Assembly (NCBI GenBank): GCA_016874735.1
Contig: VGTI01000029.1
Coordinates: 1 to 49,829, forward strand
DNA: 49,829 nt
Reading direction: 5' to 3'
DNA from: Deltaproteobacteria bacterium
GTDB lineage: Bacteria; Bdellovibrionota_B; Oligoflexia; Oligoflexales; CAIYRB01
Shown here: piece after piece, positions 44,932 to 49,829 of the stretch
Numbering within the stretch: position 1 is the stretch's first letter
Layout: each line of letters begins with the position of its first letter
Notes under the pieces: generated by a model
Databases searched by the model: none
The model's input: only the letters and a program-made list of their open reading frames with translations
Told to the model about the DNA's origin: nothing
Made by a program: the position numbers and the translations under genes

Positions 44932-45306
44932 ATGACCAATCCGACGATGGAACGAGTAGCCGTGTGCGTGACTCGCACCAAAAACGAGAAAGCCGAACTC
45001 CTGGTCCAGTCCCCAGATCTGCGCGCTGGCGCTTCCATCGCTTTACCTGAGATTGCTTTGCTGCCAAACGAGCATCCCGCCGAGGCCGCCTGGCGTCTCG
45101 TAACTTCAACTTTCGCTAAAGACGCCTGTCAGACCTTCCACAAACTGGCCGAAGTAGCGACCGACACCGCCGGATACCACATCTTTCAGACGGGTCTCGA
45201 AGAGTCGGCTCTTGAGCCCACGGGCTCCCACATGTGGCTTGACCAATCAGAAGCCACCGCCGGCCTCACGGCAACCTGGAAACCTGCACTAGAGAAACTG
45301 AGATAG
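44932..45306 (+). CDS. Nudix-like protein lacking the catalytic signature
   Basis: 124 residues. The central segment LPEIALLPNEHPAEAAWRLVTSTF follows the spacing of a Nudix box (GGx5GEx5E...REx2E) but lacks the Gly-Gly and most of the Glu residues, so it is probably a non-catalytic Nudix fold. The flanking strands (RVAVCVTRTKNEKAELLVQ and GYHIFQTGLEE) fit that fold. ATG 44932 has GGGGAG six bases upstream. The thioesterase gene starts seven bases after its stop; the two form an operon. Confidence 0.6.
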   Translation: MTNPTMERVAVCVTRTKNEKAELLVQSPDLRAGASIALPEIALLPNEHPAEAAWRLVTSTFAKDACQTFHKLAEVATDTAGYHIFQTGLEESALEPTGSHMWLDQSEATAGLTATWKPALEKLR

Positions 45307-45313
45307 GGGCCCT

Positions 45314-45844
45314 ATGTACGTCTGGCTAAGATTGCCTCGCATCATCGCCAGGTCCAAACTAGCGCAGCGCACCGACCCCCTTGCAGAAATTCGGACCCCC
45401 CTGCGCGTGCTTCCTGGTGACATCGACGCCTACAAGCATTTAAACAACGGTCGTTACCTGACGCTGTGTGATATCGGACGCTACGATTGGTCCGCGCGCA
45501 CGGGTATGCTTCGGGTGTTCAAAAAGAACCGGTGGTTCCCCGTCATCGCTACGGCTGCGGTGACGTTCCGTAGATCGCTTGAGCTATTCCAACGTTTTGA
45601 ACTCTCCACTAAGGTCATTTACTGGGATGACAAGTGGTTTTATATCGAACACGAATTCATCCGCGAAGGTTCCGTGTGCGCACGAGTGCTCGTCAAAGGC
45701 GTCATCCGCGACGAGGATAAGCACGCTGTATCGATGAGTCAAGTCGTCGCAGCGCTTGGCGAGGGTGAACGACCACGGATCCCTATGCCCGAAATAGTCC
45801 GCGACTGGAGCCAGTGGGAAAAGCAGATGATCCGCCCCAAATAG
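45314..45844 (+). CDS. Acyl-CoA thioesterase of the hotdog family
   Basis: 176-residue hotdog-fold thioesterase that hydrolyses acyl-thioesters, cytoplasmic. N-terminal VLPGDIDAYKHLNNGRYLTLCDIGRYD is the 4-hydroxybenzoyl-CoA/Them6-like signature (Asp, then HxNN and a downstream Asp). Strands AAVTFRRSLELFQRFELSTKVI and KWFYIEHEFIREGSVCARVLV follow. Full length. It follows the Nudix-like gene by seven bases. Substrate not predictable. Confidence 0.85.
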   Translation: MYVWLRLPRIIARSKLAQRTDPLAEIRTPLRVLPGDIDAYKHLNNGRYLTLCDIGRYDWSARTGMLRVFKKNRWFPVIATAAVTFRRSLELFQRFELSTKVIYWDDKWFYIEHEFIREGSVCARVLVKGVIRDEDKHAVSMSQVVAALGEGERPRIPMPEIVRDWSQWEKQMIRPK

Positions 45845-45859
45845 GTGACGTTTACGGTT

Positions 45860-46705
45860 TCACTCTTCGATGTGATATTTCTCCGTCAGCTGCTGATAAA
45901 ACGAAGTCGATTTTAGCTGGCGTATACAGCTATCCATCGAGGCTAGAAACCGAGTAGCCTCCTCACCTTGGAGTCGTGGAGACTTCTTAGATAAACTGAC
46001 GAAGTAGTTGGCACGCTTCACCACATAATCAAGCACCTTGACACGGTCACGATATCCTTGTTGACCCGCAAACCAAAGAATCGTGTTTTTGTGATTAACA
46101 AAGACATCGATGCGGTTATTCATAAGTTTGATGATATTTACGGCCTCCTGGTCGGTGACATCGTAGCGACCTTTGGCTGCTCGATCGTCGATGTATTTCT
46201 TAAATTCCGGCGTGTAGACGAGACCCAAGAGTCCGCCCATTCTTAGAGGATCAAAGTCGGCAATGCTATCGATCTTAATTTCAGAGGCGGCACGCACGGC
46301 GGGTTGGTAGGCTGAGGTAAAGAGCGGCTCCGTACCATAGTTTAGAAAGCTCTCGCGTGCCTTATCGTAGGAATACACGTGAAAGTCGATCACTCCAGAC
46401 TCCATGAATGCGCGCGTGCGGGCGATGGGATATGGAACAAAATTAATCTTGTACCCAGTCGATGGCGCACAACGTTCGACGATCTCTTTGATGAATCCTT
46501 TGGGATGACCCTCACGTCCACCGAAAGCGTACGGTGGCCAGTAATCATCGTTCATGATGAGTTCTGGTGTAGGCGCTTGTTGCAACTTCGCATTTGGACT
46601 GGGTTCCGCTGCCTGCAAAAAGGTTGTTTTTAGCAGCAAAAACAAAACCATTCCTGTGTAAAAACGCTGGGATTTCGGATTCGGATTTTTATTCGTTGAT
46701 TCCAT
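45860..46705 (-). CDS. Periplasmic solute-binding protein, family 3
   Basis: 281 residues. Signal peptide MVLFLLLKTTFLQAA, then the fold of bacterial solute-binding family 3: PPYAFGGREGHPKGFIKEIVERC, VIDFHVYSYDKARESFLNYGTEPLFTSAY, LLGLVYTPEFKKYIDD and the hinge region. Such proteins bind amino acids or act as stand-alone sensors; no ABC permease is next to it. ATG 46705 is preferred to TTG 46711; neither has a good ribosome site. Sequence is AT-richer than neighbours. Confidence 0.75.
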   Translation of the reverse strand: MESTNKNPNPKSQRFYTGMVLFLLLKTTFLQAAEPSPNAKLQQAPTPELIMNDDYWPPYAFGGREGHPKGFIKEIVERCAPSTGYKINFVPYPIARTRAFMESGVIDFHVYSYDKARESFLNYGTEPLFTSAYQPAVRAASEIKIDSIADFDPLRMGGLLGLVYTPEFKKYIDDRAAKGRYDVTDQEAVNIIKLMNNRIDVFVNHKNTILWFAGQQGYRDRVKVLDYVVKRANYFVSLSKKSPRLQGEEATRFLASMDSCIRQLKSTSFYQQLTEKYHIEE

Positions 46706-46730
46706 AATCAATAAAATCTACGTGGTTAAA

Positions 46731-47588
46731 TTATGGCACATGTGAGACTGGGTACGCTGTTACCATGTTTTTGTTGGGTCGGACGTTGACTTGTACATAC
46801 TGCTCACCATTGATCCCAGCATTTTTTATTTTGAACCAGATCGCATTGGAATTATGCTCGGGGTCATATATTGGGCCTTTGACCGGAGTGATGGCATCCC
46901 GTAGATTGCGATACATCGTCGAGATTACTGCTTCATTAGTGAATATGGTATGTAGTGATTTATTACGATCTTTAGGTGGATGTAGATGCTCCTCGACATG
47001 ATCTTTTCTAAATTCTGTTACCTTGTATTCACCGTAACATTCGTAGGGCATGTCGCTTGTGGGCTTATCCCCAATGCACTCGTTTGAATCTTCACTTGCA
47101 CGAATTTGACGCCGACTATAGCCAAGTAAACCGAGAGCAACGGATTTAGGTTGCTTTAAGTTTTCGTACAGATCGTCGAAACTGTTTAAGATCGTTCCTG
47201 CCGCCTGTGGCAGGTTGATCTTTAGGCCCTCTTTCGCAATGAGATCACCCACCGACTTATAGCGGGACCCATAGCTATCAATCTGCGCTCGATTGCCTGC
47301 CACTAGTTGGGCAAAGTCAGTGACTATCTTGCCGCGAATGGCGACTTCACCACGAGGGACGACGGCCTCTAGTAAATCGTAGAATGTAGTGATCGGCAGT
47401 GCTTTGAAGTTGGCTACAAACGTTTGCCGGTCACTTGATGATGAGCTACGAATAAATTGTGCCGTATCTTCGGCAAAACTTGCCGCAGCTCGTTGCGCTC
47501 GCTCCTGTAACGGCTGCTCTGAATGTAAACCACAAGCCTGCAAGTTGACGACCAGTAGGCCGGCAATAATTGCTTTTAATATCTGCAT
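46731..47588 (-). CDS. Lipoprotein of unknown function
   Basis: 285 residues from ATG 47588, which has GGAG eight bases upstream; a start at 47606 would add six residues without a ribosome site. Signal IIAGLLVVNLQACG gives the lipid Cys near residue 19. The mature part is helical and lacks recognised motifs (QERAQRAAASFAEDTAQFI, then CIGDKPTSDMPYECYGEYK). AT-rich composition compared with recA and the pur genes; possibly acquired. The binding-protein gene is downstream on the same strand. Confidence 0.6.
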   Translation of the reverse strand: MQILKAIIAGLLVVNLQACGLHSEQPLQERAQRAAASFAEDTAQFIRSSSSSDRQTFVANFKALPITTFYDLLEAVVPRGEVAIRGKIVTDFAQLVAGNRAQIDSYGSRYKSVGDLIAKEGLKINLPQAAGTILNSFDDLYENLKQPKSVALGLLGYSRRQIRASEDSNECIGDKPTSDMPYECYGEYKVTEFRKDHVEEHLHPPKDRNKSLHTIFTNEAVISTMYRNLRDAITPVKGPIYDPEHNSNAIWFKIKNAGINGEQYVQVNVRPNKNMVTAYPVSHVP

Positions 47589-47702
47589 TTCTCTAACTCC
47601 AGACACATTAGTCCGGCGCTTATCGGCATTTTGGGCAAAAATCTTTAGACTGAATCGAAATTATTTGGTGGTCACTGGGCAGCAACTCAGATACCAGGCA
47701 AG

Positions 47703-47738
47703 AAAAAACGCACCTCACCCGGATGGTGAAGCGCGTTT
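47703..47738 (-). terminator. Strong rho-independent terminator after recA
   Basis: On the minus strand a 14-base-pair stem (left arm 47725-47738, right arm 47706-47719, two G-U pairs) encloses loop ATCCG and runs into a T-tract covering about 47703-47708. It starts 16 bases past the recA stop. Confidence 0.85.
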
Positions 47739-47754
47739 AGTTTAGTGACTCGCC

Positions 47755-48951
47755 TTACTTGCTAGCGGCGACGGCGCCTGGCTTCTTAGGTACCAGCTTA
47801 GCCGCTGCGTTGGCTGCGTTAGCTGCCAGAGCGGGAGCCGCTGATGCGGCTGCCGCCCCTGCACGCTGAGGCTCAGCCTTAGCATCTTTAGCCGGCGTAG
47901 ACGCCGCTAAGGAAGTCTTACTCTCAGCGGATGCCTCCGCCTCGCCGGTCTTACCGATGTTGTAGGCCGTCAAAACCTCTTGCTCGATCTTGGCTGCCAC
48001 GGACGGATTCTGCTCAAGAAACTCCTTGGCATTCTCGCGGCCCTGGCCAAGACGCTCTTCTTTGTAAGCAAACCAAGCGCCCGTCTTAGCGATGATGTTT
48101 TTGGCCACGGCGAGATCGATCATATCGCCAATACGGGAAATACCAGTACCAAACATGACGTCAAATTCAGCCGTCCTGAACGGCGCAGCCACCTTGTTCT
48201 TGACCACTTTAATCTTAACGCGGCTACCGACCACCTCCTCGCCCTGCTTAACCGAAGCGATACGGCGAATATCTAGGCGTACGCTGGAGTAGAACTTCAA
48301 CGCGTTACCGCCCGTCGTGGTCTCGGGGTTACCGAACATCACGCCGATCTTCATCCGCAGCTGGTTGATGAAGACCACCATCGTCTTCGAGCGCGCGACG
48401 GAAGCCGTAAGTTTACGCAGGGCCTGCGACATGAGACGCGCCTGCAAACCCACATGGCTATCACCCATCTCACCCTCGATCTCAGCCTTGGGCGTCAAAG
48501 CCGCTACCGAGTCGACGACGATCACATCAACAGCATTGCTCTTTACGAGGAGGTCGACAATCTCAAGCGCCTGCTCACCAGTGTCGGGCTGAGAAACCAG
48601 CAGGTCCTCAAGCTTGACACCGATACTCTTAGCGTACGAGGTATCGAGTGCATGCTCAGCATCGATAAAGGCAGCCACACCACCACGCCGCTGCGCCTCA
48701 GCCACAAGGTGCAGGGTCAAAGTGGTCTTACCGCTAGACTCAGGACCAAAGATCTCCACAATCCGTCCGCGCGGCAGTCCACCGATACCAAGAGCGATAT
48801 CGAGCGACAGAGCGCCAGTGGGGATCGTCTCGATCCGCTCCGCCAGCGCATTCTTCTCGCCGAGGCGCATGATGGCGCCCTTGCCAAACTGCTTCTCAAT
48901 AGACCCTACTGCTTGCTCAATCGCCTTGCGGCTCTCATTACCTGCCAGCAT
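47755..48951 (-). CDS. recA: Recombinase RecA with Ala/Lys-rich tail
   Basis: DNA strand-exchange ATPase and SOS co-protease. N-terminal [20 protein letters not shown]; Walker [57 protein letters not shown] (loop L2); all core motifs present. I set the start at ATG 48951 (398 residues), six bases after TAGGAGG; ATG 48957 abuts that site. The C-terminal 70 residues are Ala/Lys/Pro-rich rather than the acidic tail of E. coli RecA. The gene starts ten bases after the EI24 gene with no separate promoter visible. Confidence 0.97.
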   Translation of the reverse strand: MLAGNESRKAIEQAVGSIEKQFGKGAIMRLGEKNALAERIETIPTGALSLDIALGIGGLPRGRIVEIFGPESSGKTTLTLHLVAEAQRRGGVAAFIDAEHALDTSYAKSIGVKLEDLLVSQPDTGEQALEIVDLLVKSNAVDVIVVDSVAALTPKAEIEGEMGDSHVGLQARLMSQALRKLTASVARSKTMVVFINQLRMKIGVMFGNPETTTGGNALKFYSSVRLDIRRIASVKQGEEVVGSRVKIKVVKNKVAAPFRTAEFDVMFGTGISRIGDMIDLAVAKNIIAKTGAWFAYKEERLGQGRENAKEFLEQNPSVAAKIEQEVLTAYNIGKTGEAEASAESKTSLAASTPAKDAKAEPQRAGAAAASAAPALAANAANAAAKLVPKKPGAVAASK

Positions 48952-48961
48952 CCGCATCCTC

Positions 48962-49696
48962 CTAGGAATCAATCCGGTTTAGTTGCCGATCACGCGCCAG
49001 CGCGTCAAGATTCAGCAAAGTCGCTCCAGCCACCGCTAACGGTAGCGTTAACATCTGTGTAAAGGGGATCGCTAGCCAAAGGCCAAGCCCCAGCACCGCC
49101 CAGGCCTCACGTCGCGCCACGCCTAGCCGCGTCCGCAAAGGCCACCCACGGCGCGCCATTGGGTAATCGAATAAATCCCAACCAGCCAAAAATGCCGCCA
49201 AGAGTCCGGAGAATACATTGAGCCCCGGAACAAACACAAGCAAGATGGACAAGGCGAGAATCAAGCTCACCTTTTTAAACTCAAGCCACAGAACCCGCAG
49301 CATACCGCGGAAGCCGGCCGTACCAGCCACAGTCCCAGTACGCTCACGCTCGACGGCGACCGAAATCGCCTCGTAAACCGGTGCAGCCACGACGCTCATG
49401 ATGAGAGCCCCAGCCACCAGCACCAAAAGCACTCCGCCTAAAAAGAGGCCCGTCTTAACCAGATAGTAAAGGCCCAGCATCGGCCAACCTGCAGGCTGGG
49501 TGAACAGGAGCGTCGCCGTCAGTTCAGGTGCGTAGGCCACCATCGCCGTCAGACCTGCCACCACGCTACCAAACCCACCAAACCATGGCACGGCAAGGAG
49601 CAGCAAGTAGCGAGGATGCGCCCGCAACCACCGTACGCCTTCGATATAGGTCTTAAAACCACGACTGAGATCAGCCGCGGGGGTAAGTAACGCCAT
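48962..49696 (-). CDS. EI24-family integral membrane protein
   Basis: 244 residues with four to six membrane helices ([77 protein letters not shown]). [13 protein letters not shown] is the EI24/CysZ-type signature. CysZ relatives move sulfate, but this branch is not shown to. ATG 49696 has GAGG six bases upstream; the longer reading from 49741 lacks a site. It runs into recA, so the two are probably co-transcribed. Confidence 0.8.
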   Translation of the reverse strand: MALLTPAADLSRGFKTYIEGVRWLRAHPRYLLLLAVPWFGGFGSVVAGLTAMVAYAPELTATLLFTQPAGWPMLGLYYLVKTGLFLGGVLLVLVAGALIMSVVAAPVYEAISVAVERERTGTVAGTAGFRGMLRVLWLEFKKVSLILALSILLVFVPGLNVFSGLLAAFLAGWDLFDYPMARRGWPLRTRLGVARREAWAVLGLGLWLAIPFTQMLTLPLAVAGATLLNLDALARDRQLNRIDS

Positions 49697-49829
49697 GATC
49701 GCCTCGACTCCAGACAACTGGGAACATCCGACACAATACACAAAAACCAGGTGGACACCTAGCAGATACCGTACAATTGTCTGGCACCGACCTTCAAGTC
49801 CGCGACCATTAAGGTTTTCGTGCCTACCA

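Overview
The window is a chromosomal segment of a Gram-negative bacterium. Evidence for an outer membrane: LpxD (lipid A synthesis), several outer-membrane beta-barrels ending in an aromatic residue, and at least four lipoproteins. Hanks-type Ser/Thr kinases, PP2C phosphatases, PEGA domains, PilZ and a PilT-type ATPase in a moderately GC-rich background recall the former Deltaproteobacteria (Bdellovibrionota/Oligoflexia or Myxococcota-like lineages). This placement is inference from gene content; no rRNA or marker-gene comparison was possible. I saw no rRNA, tRNA, CRISPR array, insertion sequence or prophage.

Layout. 1-1.9 kb: xseA-xseB (exonuclease VII). 1.9-6.2 kb, minus strand: PP2C phosphatase, GYF-like inner-membrane protein and outer-membrane barrel, followed by an RlmK-like rRNA methyltransferase. 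6.4-8.4 kb: a PLP aminotransferase facing a DUF429-like predicted nuclease. 8.4-19.8 kb, plus strand: TPR/beta-barrel protein, PilZ protein, HAD 5'-nucleotidase, membrane Ser/Thr kinase with a periplasmic PEGA domain, an exported PEGA protein, coaE, and a Ski2-like helicase. 19.8-20.5 kb: a 680-base gap with a promoter-like site and several inverted repeats. 20.5-24.6 kb: an envelope cluster (VWA lipoprotein, glutathione peroxidase, FadL/TraF-like barrel, Ser-rich lipoprotein). 24.6-26.1 kb, minus: pentapeptide protein and gap. 26.3-27.9 kb: an atypical kinase overlapping a PP2C phosphatase. 27.8-35.6 kb, minus: threonine aldolase, small membrane protein, acyltransferase-like protein, fused 2-oxoacid dehydrogenase E1, lpxD and purB. 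35.8-37.9 kb: purA (divergent from purB) and a Fic protein. 37.9-39.5 kb: an ATPase remnant and two small envelope proteins. 39.6-42.4 kb, minus: an exported KatG and a small exported protein. 42.6-47.6 kb: PilT-like ATPase, an orphan MraY-like transferase, a degenerate Nudix-like protein with a thioesterase, a periplasmic binding protein and a lipoprotein. 47.7-49.7 kb, minus: EI24-family membrane protein followed by recA.

How the genes fit together. The strongest theme is reversible protein phosphorylation tied to the cell envelope: two PP2C phosphatases, one canonical membrane kinase, one atypical kinase, and several PEGA, TPR or barrel proteins beside them. The second theme is envelope lipid and oxidative-stress biology (LpxD with a fused E1 and an acyltransferase-like protein, exported KatG, exported glutathione peroxidase). 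Housekeeping genes (purA/purB, gap, coaE, recA, xseAB) are interspersed. Start codons were adjusted where a Shine-Dalgarno site clearly favoured an internal start; this changes many N-termini and improves predicted signal peptides. Cis elements of note are a hairpin that would hide the ribosome site of the FadL/TraF-like gene, a possible CTG start on the PEGA protein, a nine-G tract before the PilT-like gene, and a strong terminator after recA.
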